The position numbers and the translations under genes are program-made. Below, piece after piece: positions 8,821 through 16,047 of a DNA stretch of 64,000 bases (position 1 is the first letter of the stretch; every line of letters begins with the position of its first letter). Under the pieces are notes generated by a model. The model was not told where the DNA came from, searched no databases, and saw only the letters and a list, made by a program, of their open reading frames with translations. This DNA is from Mycobacterium sp. D16Q13 (GTDB lineage: Bacteria > Actinomycetota > Actinomycetes > Mycobacteriales > Mycobacteriaceae), in the NCBI RefSeq assembly GCF_002013375.1, contig NZ_MAEW01000017.1, positions 62,001 through 126,000 of the forward strand, given 5' to 3'.

Positions 8821-9432
8821 GTGACGGCCTCTCCACACACTGTGCAGGCATCCCTGTTTGGCGCACCACCGGTCCCGCGCCGCGAATTGGCGGGTGGCGC
8901 TTGGCTTGAGGTGCACCATGAATGGCTTGGACGTGCGGACAATCTCCTGGGCCAGCTGTTGGCACAGGTGCCATGGCGTGCCGAGCGCCGCCGCATGTAC
9001 GACCGCACCCTCGATGTCCCCCGACTGGTCAGCTTTCATGATCTGACCGCGGGCCCGCCACCGCATCCGGTACTGGAGAGCATCTGCGATCGCCTCAACG
9101 GCGAGTACACCGCCGAGCTCGGTGAGCAGTTCACCACAGTGGGCCTGTGCCAGTACCGCGACGGCACCGACAGCGTCGCCTGGCACGGCGACACCATCGG
9201 TCGCGGCCTACGCGAAGACACTATGGTGGCGATCGTAAGCATCGGCGCCACACGCACTTTCGCGTTGCGGCCGAGGCTCGGCGGCGAGTCAATCCGCATC
9301 AATGTGGGCCATGGCGATCTTTTGGTGATGGGCGGCACCTGCCAACGGACCTGGGAACATGCGATCCCGAAGACATCCAAACCCGTGGGCCCGCGAATCA
9401 GCCTGCAGTACCGGCCCCGTGACGTGCGTTAG
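8821..9432 (+). CDS. AlkB-like Fe(II)/2-oxoglutarate dioxygenase
   Basis: A 203-residue dioxygenase of the 2OG-Fe(II) superfamily, AlkB subgroup, which oxidatively removes alkyl groups from nucleic acids. Metal ligands are visible as the HxD pair in SVAWHGDTIG and the distal His in RTWEHAIPK. The 2-oxoglutarate-binding RxxxxxR is PRISLQYRPR. The GTG at 8821 is chosen as start because upstream in-frame codons lie in the arcA promoter region and do not match the family; an ATG at 8782 is also open. The homologous position in M. tuberculosis is also next to arcA. The 3' end overlaps the convergent lipoprotein gene by 4 bases. Confidence 0.88.
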   Translation: MTASPHTVQASLFGAPPVPRRELAGGAWLEVHHEWLGRADNLLGQLLAQVPWRAERRRMYDRTLDVPRLVSFHDLTAGPPPHPVLESICDRLNGEYTAELGEQFTTVGLCQYRDGTDSVAWHGDTIGRGLREDTMVAIVSIGATRTFALRPRLGGESIRINVGHGDLLVMGGTCQRTWEHAIPKTSKPVGPRISLQYRPRDVR

Positions 9433-10115
9433 GAACGGACGGCGGCTACCGCTTTGACCAACAGCTCCGACGCGCGTTTGCCGTCGGGTGGCGCGGGCGG
9501 AACCTTCCCCACCGCGACCGGACTGACCGTGACCACCACCATGTAGCGGCCGAGATATGCCGAGTAGTTCAGCACTTCCTGGCCGACGGCCCTGCCCGAC
9601 GTGCCACTGAGCACGTCACGCTTCATGCCGAGCGTGCGCGCACCGTCGATGGCGGGCGCATCCACCACCTCGGTCTGTCCCACGACTCCGTTGCCGCGGA
9701 AACCGACCTTCTTGCATTCCTCCGGCACAGCAGGATCGAAGGGGACCTCCTGGGAGGTTTCCACCGCAACCGCCACGTACTGATTACCCGCACCGGTGGC
9801 CGTGAGCGCGGCCATGTTCCCCTTGAGCCCGGCAGGCACCGCACTGCCGCCGCTGTACTTGGCACAGCCCGCGGGCTCCACCGTCATCCCGGGCGGCAGC
9901 GGGGCGGGCGAGAGCAGCTTGGGGTCCATCCCCGCTGGTTCCATTGTCTTGATCGCGAACTCCGGCCCGAACTGGCTCTTCAGCGCGGCGATGTTTCCGA
10001 TCTTGACGTTGTGATTGACGGGATTCTGGACGGTTCGACTGCAACCCGGCACGACGAGCGCAAGCGCACAGGTGGCCCAGATTCCCCAGCTCTTGACGGT
10101 CACCGGCTTCAACAC
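9429..10115 (-). CDS. Putative lipoprotein, DUF5642-like
   Basis: A 228-residue protein with a lipoprotein signal peptide: a basic N-terminus, a hydrophobic run and the lipobox VVPGC at residues 21-25, giving a mature protein of about 204 residues outside the membrane. The mature part has two further cysteines (in EPAGCAKYSG and PEECKKVGF) that could form a disulphide, as in several mycobacterial DUF5642 lipoproteins. No catalytic motif is seen. Function unknown. Confidence 0.8.
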   Translation of the reverse strand: MLKPVTVKSWGIWATCALALVVPGCSRTVQNPVNHNVKIGNIAALKSQFGPEFAIKTMEPAGMDPKLLSPAPLPPGMTVEPAGCAKYSGGSAVPAGLKGNMAALTATGAGNQYVAVAVETSQEVPFDPAVPEECKKVGFRGNGVVGQTEVVDAPAIDGARTLGMKRDVLSGTSGRAVGQEVLNYSAYLGRYMVVVTVSPVAVGKVPPAPPDGKRASELLVKAVAAVRS

Positions 10116-10211
10116 CCGGCCACTGTATCGATTCGGACCGAAAAATCGATGGCACCTATAGGGAACAATGTCTGTGTGGCCAAGAGTTAGAAACTGTGAG
10201 GATGGTGTGAG

Positions 10212-10535
10212 ATGAAGACGGTGGTTAGGCTAGGTCGGTCGTGTCTGACGGCAGTGGGCGTCGGAGCGCTGATGGCCCTCACCCCCGGGACTGCACTCGC
10301 CGATGACGCACAGTCGGTCATCAACCAGTATCAGTCGCAGGGCTACCAAGTCATCATCGACCGGAACGGTTCTGCCCCGACCAACAAGTGCACGGTGTCC
10401 AACATCCGCAACGGACAGGATGTCTATCGCACCGAGTACCAGCGCACCTGGATGCCCAGCGGGAAGTGGCTGGTGCTGCCGGTGCGGGTGCTTGACCACA
10501 AACTGGTGTACATCTCGCTTAACTGCAACGTCTAG
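10212..10535 (+). CDS. Small secreted protein of unknown function, paralogue A
   Basis: A 107-residue protein with a Sec signal peptide: positively charged start, hydrophobic core and AxA-type cleavage near ALADD at residue 31. The mature part, about 77 residues, has two cysteines (NKCTVSNI and LNCNV) likely to pair. It aligns with the product of 10806-11117 over its full length through VINxxxSxGYxVI, KCTV and a C-terminal xxLxC. Clean start with upstream GAGGATGGTG as ribosome binding site. Family is known only as hypothetical secreted mycobacterial proteins. Confidence 0.8.
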   Translation: MKTVVRLGRSCLTAVGVGALMALTPGTALADDAQSVINQYQSQGYQVIIDRNGSAPTNKCTVSNIRNGQDVYRTEYQRTWMPSGKWLVLPVRVLDHKLVYISLNCNV

Positions 10536-10554
10536 TTAGCCTTACCTAACCTGA
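10536..10554 (-). promoter_or_regulatory. Possible IdeR (iron) box between the two secreted-protein genes
   Basis: Read on the minus strand the 19 bases TCAGGTTAGGTAAGGCTAA match the IdeR consensus TTAGGTTAGGCTAACCTAA at 14 of 19 positions. It begins directly after the stop codon of paralogue A and lies about 250 bases before paralogue B. Whether it is functional is uncertain. Confidence 0.3.
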
Positions 10555-10805
10555 TTTGCCAGTTCGCTGAGTGCTGCGCGCTCAAAGCTCCCGTTACGCC
10601 GTGCACCTCAGAGCGCGCGCAGACCCGCCTATGAATTTGACGTTAATTTCCCCGAGTGGGAATCAATCCGAGTATTACCGCGTTGGACTGGACAGATTCA
10701 CGGACGTTGATGGTTCAGCGAGTCGGGGATTCGGTCTTTGTGTGGTAGGCGGACACATCCGCGTAACACGCAGGCCACGAGGAGTGAGGCGAGAGGAGTG
10801 AAATC

Positions 10806-11117
10806 GTGAAGAAATTGTTATTTGCAGGTATTGCCGCAGCTGGCATCATCGGCGCATCGCTAGGATCGGCAAGTGTCGCGCTCGCCGGACCAGCGGGATC
10901 GGGCGATGCTAGCGCCGTCATCAATGACCTCAAGTCGAACGGGTACCGAGTGATCGTCTCCAAGACGGGCGCCGGTGACCTGACGAAGTGCACCGTCGAA
11001 TCGGTGACACAGGAATCGCCCGTCAACAACGTGCAAGCGGCACGTGATGTGCGCAACAACCCCACCACGGTGCCGACAGTCGATCGCAAGGTCGCGCATG
11101 TCGCGCTGAGCTGCTGA
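10806..11117 (+). CDS. Small secreted protein of unknown function, paralogue B
   Basis: A 103-residue protein with a signal peptide cleaved near VALAGPA (about residue 27). The mature domain aligns with paralogue A, sharing VINDLKSNGYRVI, the KCTV cysteine and a terminal cysteine in VALSC. GTG start with GAGGAGTG just upstream. The 270-base gap to paralogue A holds no convincing gene; a 76-codon frame at 10571-10801 has no signal peptide and no family features. The two genes look like a local duplication that has diverged strongly. Confidence 0.82.
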   Translation: MKKLLFAGIAAAGIIGASLGSASVALAGPAGSGDASAVINDLKSNGYRVIVSKTGAGDLTKCTVESVTQESPVNNVQAARDVRNNPTTVPTVDRKVAHVALSC

Positions 11118-11133
11118 ACACAGCGGTGAGCTG

Positions 11134-11166
11134 ACAATGCCCCGGGCCACAAGCCCGGGGCATTGT
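11134..11166. terminator. Strong bidirectional terminator hairpin
   Basis: A perfect 14-bp GC-rich stem, ACAATGCCCCGGGC with its complement, closes a 5-base loop between the convergent secreted-protein gene and the hydrolase gene. On the plus strand TTGTTGTC follows the stem. Confidence 0.85.
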
Positions 11167-11171
11167 TGTCT

Positions 11172-12065
11172 CTACTTCAAATGATCGACGAGCGTGCCCT
11201 CGGCGCCGAACAGTTCGGCACGCCACTGATCCAGGAGCGCCTCGGTGTCGAGATCGTCGGGGTGGAAGTCCTTCTTCATATAGACGGCCAGCTTGCCGAT
11301 CATGCCGTCGTTCAGCAGAGGCCCGCGAACCAACCCGACCGTTTCGCGGAGGACCCGCCCGGGCTGGCGCCGGCCGTCCGGATCACTCCATGCGATGGAG
11401 AACCACGAGCCCGCGGTGGCGAACGGCACCGTCCCTGTCCAGATGACGGCCATCACGGCACGCCGTAGCCATTCGGGCCCGCCCACCGCACGGTAGACGT
11501 CGAACGCGACCGATTTGTGCTCCAGCTCCTCGATCGCGTGCCAGTACAAGAGATTTCGCACCTCGTCATCGGTCACCATGTCTTGCAGCTCCCCGCTTTC
11601 CAGCAGGCGCTCGGCCAGAACCGCGGTGTAATGCTCGAGCGCGGCCGTGGCGGCCAGCATGGTCAGCCGGACGTACTTGAGGCGGTCCATGTTGGGCAGG
11701 TACTTGTCGACGAGGTCTTCGACCTTGCCGGAGCGCCGACCTATCGTCTCGACCATCTTGCTGCGGTACCCCATTTCCGTGAGCTTCTCGTTGAGCTCGC
11801 GATGGTGCAGACCGTGGGTGACTTCCTGACCAATGAACCCGGCGACGCGCTTCTTGAGCGTCGGCTCGGTGATCCTGTCCGCGTAGCGACGCACCGATCG
11901 GACGAAGAACTCCTCCCCCGGCGGGAACACCGCGGAGGCACCCGCCAGCACATGGCTCAGCGCGATGTCATTGTCGGCGAAGTGCCTTCGCATCGGGACG
12001 GGGTCACCAAACCAAAATCTGATGCGTCGCGTCTTCGGGTATGAGGCCGTTACCGGAGCAGCCAT
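11172..12065 (-). CDS. Putative metal-dependent hydrolase (PF10118, COG3687)
   Basis: A 297-residue, mostly helical cytosolic protein. Conserved metal-ligand-like residues fit the family's di-metal, ferritin-like helices: FIGQEVTHGLHHRELNE, ALEHYTAVLAE and HAIEELEHKSVAFDVY. The ATG at 12065 is preferred over the GTG at 12074, because TGGAGGT at 12075-12081 sits at ideal spacing from it. The reaction is not known for the family, and the name hydrolase is historical. A perfect palindrome at 12089-12109 just upstream suggests control by a TetR-type repressor. Confidence 0.85.
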   Translation of the reverse strand: MAAPVTASYPKTRRIRFWFGDPVPMRRHFADNDIALSHVLAGASAVFPPGEEFFVRSVRRYADRITEPTLKKRVAGFIGQEVTHGLHHRELNEKLTEMGYRSKMVETIGRRSGKVEDLVDKYLPNMDRLKYVRLTMLAATAALEHYTAVLAERLLESGELQDMVTDDEVRNLLYWHAIEELEHKSVAFDVYRAVGGPEWLRRAVMAVIWTGTVPFATAGSWFSIAWSDPDGRRQPGRVLRETVGLVRGPLLNDGMIGKLAVYMKKDFHPDDLDTEALLDQWRAELFGAEGTLVDHLK

Positions 12066-12088
12066 GTCGCACACACCTCCACATTGAT

Positions 12089-12109
12089 CGTGTAACTCAG
12101 TGTTACACG
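12089..12109 (-). promoter_or_regulatory. TetR-type operator upstream of the putative hydrolase
   Basis: CGTGTAAC-N5-GTTACACG is a perfect inverted repeat with 8-base arms, starting 24 bases before the hydrolase start codon. The GTGTAAC half site is typical of TetR-family operators; the cognate regulator is not encoded nearby. Confidence 0.6.
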
Positions 12110-12156
12110 AATCGCTTACGTTTTGAAGTAGTGCGTAAAAGTCAGGGCTTAGGTCC

Positions 12157-12918
12157 CTACAGCAGCCCGGGAACGATGGCCTTGCGCTCGCGCGGGTACT
12201 CGTCGGCGAAGGTCTCGCGGTACCACCGATGGATCGAGAGCGCCCTCGGCAGCAGATTGGCGATCGAGAACAGCACGAAAATCAGCCCGGGCAGTGTCCA
12301 CGCCATCAGTGCCCAACCCGCCCAGAGGATGATCTCGCCGAAATAGTTGGCGGCCGACACCCACCTGAACGCGCCGCCGTACGGAATGCGATAACCATCG
12401 AAACCGTCAGCTCGCAGATTGATGAGAATGCGGTCGGCCTGGAAGTTCACGAGCCAACCGGTGATCGCGACCAGCACGCCGAGGATGAAGCGGGGGTCGG
12501 TGAACCAGGTGGAGCTCTGCAGATGCGCGGCGAATGCGACGGCGTATCCGTTCGCGAAACCATTGACCGCGTTGAAGACGAAGCCAAACGCGATTCCGCT
12601 GTAGGGGAAGCGTTTTCCACTACCTCTGCGGGACAGCGGATAGATCAGTCCGCGATACAGGTAGTGACACTGCCACAGGCCGTACAGCACGAGCGCTGGT
12701 GCGCCGTGATGATGCGCGACGGCCCAGAACGTGATGGTGAACGCCCACCACTGCGGACATTCGAAGATCAGCCAACCGATCTTCGCGGGGGCGGTGAACT
12801 TCTCGTCCGGTTTCGCGAACCTGCCGTAGGGATTGGTGAACCAGAAGCCACTGATGAAGGTGACGACGGCCAGGACTACCAGGAAGACGATCGCACCGTG
12901 ATACAGCTCCGTAAGCAC
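12157..12918 (-). CDS. Steroid 5-alpha-reductase-like membrane protein (SRD5A / DUF1295 group)
   Basis: A 253-residue membrane protein with about six hydrophobic segments and nearly the length of human SRD5A1. The C-terminal NADPH-binding half is strikingly eukaryote-like: NFQADRILINLR, GYRIPYGGAFRWVSAANYFG followed by EIILWAGWAL, then HRWYRETF and a terminal RKAIVPGLL. These blocks correspond to the family run YKIPxGGxFxxVxxxNYFGE. The family reduces the delta-4 double bond of 3-oxosteroids. The GTG at 12918 is taken as start, since residues upstream are not family-like and run against the neighbouring gene. Substrate in this bacterium is an inference. Confidence 0.87.
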   Translation of the reverse strand: MLTELYHGAIVFLVVLAVVTFISGFWFTNPYGRFAKPDEKFTAPAKIGWLIFECPQWWAFTITFWAVAHHHGAPALVLYGLWQCHYLYRGLIYPLSRRGSGKRFPYSGIAFGFVFNAVNGFANGYAVAFAAHLQSSTWFTDPRFILGVLVAITGWLVNFQADRILINLRADGFDGYRIPYGGAFRWVSAANYFGEIILWAGWALMAWTLPGLIFVLFSIANLLPRALSIHRWYRETFADEYPRERKAIVPGLL

Positions 12919-12947
12919 ACCGGGACAGTACCCAGTGAACGGTGGTT

Positions 12948-13580
12948 CTAAGCAGGGTCGATGATGTTCGTCTTCATTTGGTTGGCAATCTGACCGGCGA
13001 CTTCTGCGTTGTCGGTGGCACCGGACGAGGTCACCCCGTACACCACGTTGCCCGTGGTGTGGATGTGCGTGGCACCGGTGTTGTCGGCCCAGGTGATCGT
13101 GATCGGGTTGCGCATGCCGAACGTGTACGCGCCGGGCGAATGCGCCTTGCACGTATTGAAAGCCTCTGTGATCCGATGGAATTCAGCTTGGGCGGTGGGC
13201 TTGTCGGGGTAGATCGCAATGGCCTCGTGCAGTGTCTGATGCGGGTCCGCGCTGCTGTCGACATTCAGTTGACGAAACGCCTGCCAGCCGTCACCCAAGT
13301 CGCCCTGTGACGCCGCGTGCAACACGCCACACGGATCCGACGGGTTGATGGCGGGCCCGTAGACCGGAGCCGTGTCGGTATGTGTGGTGTCCGCCGTCGG
13401 GAAGCCCAGCGACTTCACCACATCGATCCCGGCGAATAACGAATCCGCGGCAGCGGCACTGACTTTGAGCTCGGTTACCTCAGGCGTGGAGGTTTCCACC
13501 ACCGGACTCACGGGCTGCGAGCAACCGGCAACTGCGACGAGTGCGAGGAGGCCCGATCCGACCCATACTGTCCGCGCCAT
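12948..13580 (-). CDS. Lipoprotein with PknH_C-like sensor domain
   Basis: A 210-residue protein from the ATG at 13580 (a TTG at 13601 would add seven residues). The signal peptide ends with the lipobox VAVAGC. The mature domain follows the pattern of the extracellular PknH_C sensor family: DPCGVLHAA, GWQAFRQ, then an AIAIYPDKPTAQAEF stretch and a paired cysteine in FNTCK. These domains are anchored to the outside of the membrane and are thought to sense ligands. It follows the convergent reductase gene in the minus direction and could be its upstream operon partner (30 bases apart). Confidence 0.78.
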   Translation of the reverse strand: MARTVWVGSGLLALVAVAGCSQPVSPVVETSTPEVTELKVSAAAADSLFAGIDVVKSLGFPTADTTHTDTAPVYGPAINPSDPCGVLHAASQGDLGDGWQAFRQLNVDSSADPHQTLHEAIAIYPDKPTAQAEFHRITEAFNTCKAHSPGAYTFGMRNPITITWADNTGATHIHTTGNVVYGVTSSGATDNAEVAGQIANQMKTNIIDPA

Positions 13581-13631
13581 CTGAGAATTGTGGACTCTCA
13601 ACCTGGGAAATTCCTGGGTGTTTGGGGGCGA

Positions 13632-14450
13632 TCAGGTGAAATGTGGCGACAAGATGCCCGGCGATAGCACCATCGCAACGGCCGACGTGATCAGCAACCC
13701 GACATAGGCCCAGGCATGCGCGGTATCGGGAAGCCGGGGCGGGCGCCGCCGCAGCCAGATCACCAACGGCAGCGCCCCGATGAGAAGCGCTGTGGCAGAG
13801 CGGAAATCCACCGCGCCGATGAAGTACGGCTCACCCGCGACCGCCGCCGACGTACTGGTGAGAAAGATCGCCAATGCCGGCACGCTGATCGCCAGCGTCA
13901 ACGGATTCGCGAGGGCGGTAGCCATACTCATCTGCTGGCCACTGCGGCGCAGCAAGGGAACCGTCATCACACTGCCGCCCACCCCCAGAAATGAGGCGAC
14001 CGCACCGATGGGGACGCCCAGCATGGGCGAGATGGCGAAGTCGCGTGGAGGGCCGTCGATCGTGGTCGGGTGGCGCAGGAATCCCGGGCGCAGCAGCACG
14101 TCGGCGATCGTGATCACCAGATAGACCACGAATCCCCATGTCGTGAGGTGCGGAGGCGCCAGCCTGGCCAGGGCCGCACCGAGAGCACCCCCGCACCCCA
14201 GCAAGGCGATGACGGCTACAGCACGTCGCAGGTGCACCAATGTGGCTCGCGAGGTCGCGGCCGTGGCAGCTGCCGCGTTGACCACCATGACGACCGCAGA
14301 GGTCGCCACGGCTACCACCGTTGCCGCGCCACCCAATGCGCCGTCGGCCCAGACGATCACCGGGACGGTGACAAATCCGCCGCCGAAACCGAACAGCACC
14401 GTGGTGAACCCCGTCAGAACTCCGATCACCACCAACACGATCACGCTCAT
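13632..14450 (-). CDS. Sulfite exporter TauE/SafE-family membrane permease
   Basis: A 272-residue integral membrane protein with about eight hydrophobic helices arranged as two similar halves. The first half has GFTTVLFGFGGGFVTVPV and the second GAVASFLGVGGSVMTVPLL, the repeated GxGGG/GVGGS loop that defines the TauE/SafE family of organic-sulfonate and anion exporters. ATG at 14450 is chosen, because upstream codons run into the AraC promoter. Divergent from an AraC-type regulator that probably controls it. Substrate unknown. Confidence 0.9.
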   Translation of the reverse strand: MSVIVLVVIGVLTGFTTVLFGFGGGFVTVPVIVWADGALGGAATVVAVATSAVVMVVNAAAATAATSRATLVHLRRAVAVIALLGCGGALGAALARLAPPHLTTWGFVVYLVITIADVLLRPGFLRHPTTIDGPPRDFAISPMLGVPIGAVASFLGVGGSVMTVPLLRRSGQQMSMATALANPLTLAISVPALAIFLTSTSAAVAGEPYFIGAVDFRSATALLIGALPLVIWLRRRPPRLPDTAHAWAYVGLLITSAVAMVLSPGILSPHFT

Positions 14451-14485
14451 GCGACCAGTCCAATCCTCGCGCGTCGTACACACAA

Positions 14486-14510
14486 TCGAATACTCGATCG
14501 ATTCATTCGA
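14486..14510. promoter_or_regulatory. Palindrome in the TauE/AraC intergenic region
   Basis: TCGAAT at 14486-14491 and ATTCGA at 14505-14510 form an inverted repeat around a CGATCG centre, in the 82-base divergent promoter region. It is a plausible binding site for the AraC-type regulator encoded next to it. Confidence 0.4.
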
Positions 14511-14532
14511 ATTTCGGCCATATCCTGACCAG

Positions 14533-15288
14533 ATGCGGAATGTCCCGCTCGCCGACGTCGACCACCTGCCGCACGATGTGCTGCCGATCGCCACCGACTA
14601 CACCAACGGGCAGCTACTGGATTGGCATGAGCATCGGCGCGCACAGTTCCTCTACGGAACCACCGGAACGATGATCGTGGACACCGACGCCGGAACCTGG
14701 ACGGTGCCCACTCGTCGCGCCGTCATGATCCCGGCGCGCACCCGCCATCGCGTGCGAATGCTGGACGTACGCACCGGCAGCCTCTACATCGAGCCGTCGG
14801 CCGTTCCGTGGTGGCCGTCGTCGTGCGTGGTCGTCGACGTCGGCTCGCTGATGCACGAACTACTCAGCGCGGCAGCAGATCTCGCCGCCGACTACGACCA
14901 CTCGGGACGCGACGGAGCACTCGTGGCCCTGCTACTCCATGAACTGGCGTCCTTCACCGCGCTACCGTTGCATGTCGACATACCAAAGTCGCCGGATCTG
15001 GCGCAGCTGTGTCGGCACTACCTCGAGGCACCGGAAGTCTCGGTATCCAATGCCCAATGGGCGCGGCGACTGAACACCAGCGAGCGCTTACTGACTCGCC
15101 GCTTCCGAGGAGAAGTCGGGATGAGTCCGGCGGCCTGGCGGGTCCGGGCACGGCTGCTGGCAGCGGTCCCGCTGCTGCGGCAGCACTCGGTAACCCAGGT
15201 TGCGGGGCGCCTCGGCTACGCCACGCCCGCTGCCTTCTCCTACGCCTTCGGCCGCGTGTTCGACATAGCCCCGTCGCGGATCCGATGA
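14533..15288 (+). CDS. AraC-family transcriptional regulator with cupin sensor domain
   Basis: A 251-residue regulator. The N-terminal cupin (DWHEHRRAQFLYGTTG, then PTRRAVMIPARTRHRV) is a ligand-binding AraC_binding-type domain. The C-terminal part has two helix-turn-helix units: VSNAQWARRLNTSERLLTRRF and VTQVAGRLGYATPAAFSYAF with the terminal GRVFDIAPSRIR. ATG at 14533 begins the recognisable family N-terminus. Divergent from the TauE permease, which is its likely target. Confidence 0.92.
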   Translation: MRNVPLADVDHLPHDVLPIATDYTNGQLLDWHEHRRAQFLYGTTGTMIVDTDAGTWTVPTRRAVMIPARTRHRVRMLDVRTGSLYIEPSAVPWWPSSCVVVDVGSLMHELLSAAADLAADYDHSGRDGALVALLLHELASFTALPLHVDIPKSPDLAQLCRHYLEAPEVSVSNAQWARRLNTSERLLTRRFRGEVGMSPAAWRVRARLLAAVPLLRQHSVTQVAGRLGYATPAAFSYAFGRVFDIAPSRIR

Positions 15289-15304
15289 CCTAGAGTTCAC
15301 CGCT

Positions 15305-15580
15305 ATGAGCCGGACCGCGATCATCATTCTCATCGGAGTCATCGCAGCACTGGCGTTTCTTGCCGTCGGCGCGCTGGTCAAGAAGGTCGGCATACAGGCA
15401 GCCCTCACGCACTTCCTGGTCGCCTGGGCCGGCGTTGCCGTGTTCAACATGGGGGTGGGCGTGTTCGAAGCCGGGTATGGCGTCGCAGAGGAACTCCCCG
15501 TGTTGCTGGCAGTGTTCGGGGTCCCGGCAGCGGTGGCAGGCATTGGCTGGCTGGGGGCGCGACGCCTCTCCCGGTCATGA
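15305..15580 (+). CDS. Small integral membrane protein, unknown function
   Basis: A 91-residue protein with three hydrophobic segments separated by short charged loops (VKKVG after the first) and a basic C-terminal tail ARRLSRS. It starts 17 bases after the AraC gene on the same strand. No family recognised. Support comes from a clean hydrophobic pattern and an ATG start in a region otherwise empty. Confidence 0.6.
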   Translation: MSRTAIIILIGVIAALAFLAVGALVKKVGIQAALTHFLVAWAGVAVFNMGVGVFEAGYGVAEELPVLLAVFGVPAAVAGIGWLGARRLSRS

Positions 15581-15638
15581 GATCTCCCACGCCACAGCCT
15601 CGAAGCACAGGTCAGCGCTTGACGATACTGTGGGGCGT

Positions 15639-15863
15639 ATGACGACAACGTTCGTCGGGATAGCAGTGATCGTGGCGATGACCTTTATCGGTATCGGCAT
15701 GAACGCTGGGCTCTTCAATACCCGCAGGGCACGACAGGCGATACCGCCGTTGGTGGCCCGGGCAGCAGCTCCCGTGTATGCGCTCAACCGCCGTATCGGC
15801 AACCCGGGCCGCACAACGAGACGTCCCACGGAAGCCGAATCGCCCGAGGAATCCGCGGACTGA
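15639..15863 (+). CDS. Small membrane-anchored protein, unknown function
   Basis: A 74-residue product: one N-terminal hydrophobic helix (VGIAVIVAMTFIGIGMNAG), then a basic, proline-containing cytosolic tail ending in the acidic EAESPEESAD. The ATG at 15639 is preceded by TTGACG at 15618 and TACTGT, a possible promoter, and a weak GGGGCG. No known family; may be a short mycobacterial membrane peptide. Confidence 0.5.
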   Translation: MTTTFVGIAVIVAMTFIGIGMNAGLFNTRRARQAIPPLVARAAAPVYALNRRIGNPGRTTRRPTEAESPEESAD

Positions 15864-15895
15864 ACTGAGCTTCGTCTGGCACGTCTCACGGTAAA

Positions 15896-15920
15896 GAAAA
15901 ACCCCCGACAAGCGGGGGTT
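15896..15920 (-). terminator. Rho-independent terminator of the tRNA-Ala gene
   Basis: On the minus strand an 8-bp stem with core CCCCCG/CGGGGG and a 5-base loop is followed by a run of five T. It lies 2 bases beyond the tRNA 3' end. Confidence 0.85.
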
Positions 15921-15922
15921 CA

Positions 15923-15998
15923 TGGTGGAGCTAGGGAGAATCGAACTCCCGACCTTCTCGATGCGAACGAGACGCGCTACCAACTGCGCTATAGCCCC
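15923..15998 (-). tRNA. tRNA-Ala (anticodon CGC)
   Basis: A 76-base gene including an encoded CCA end. The cloverleaf folds cleanly: acceptor stem GGGGCTA with TAGCTCC (one G-U), D arm GCGC, anticodon stem TCTCG/CGAGA with loop TTCGCAT giving anticodon CGC, and T arm GGGAG/CTCCC with the TTCGATT loop. It decodes GCG alanine codons. No integrase or attachment-site duplication is seen beside it. Confidence 0.97.
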
Positions 15999-16047
15999 AA
16001 GACGCTAAGACCTTACCAGCCGTCCTGCGTCAGACCGAATCAGATAC

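Noticed and set aside
10571..10801. 76-codon plus-strand frame between the two secreted paralogues
   Set aside because: No ribosome binding site, no signal peptide or family features, and it overlaps the probable promoter and leader of paralogue B.
14143..14532. N-terminal extension of the AraC regulator
   Set aside because: The extra residues are the shadow of the TauE gene on the other strand; the cupin domain begins at ATG 14533.
15923..15998. tRNA-Ala as an integration site of a mobile element
   Set aside because: No integrase gene and no duplicated tRNA 3' end were seen near it within the window.
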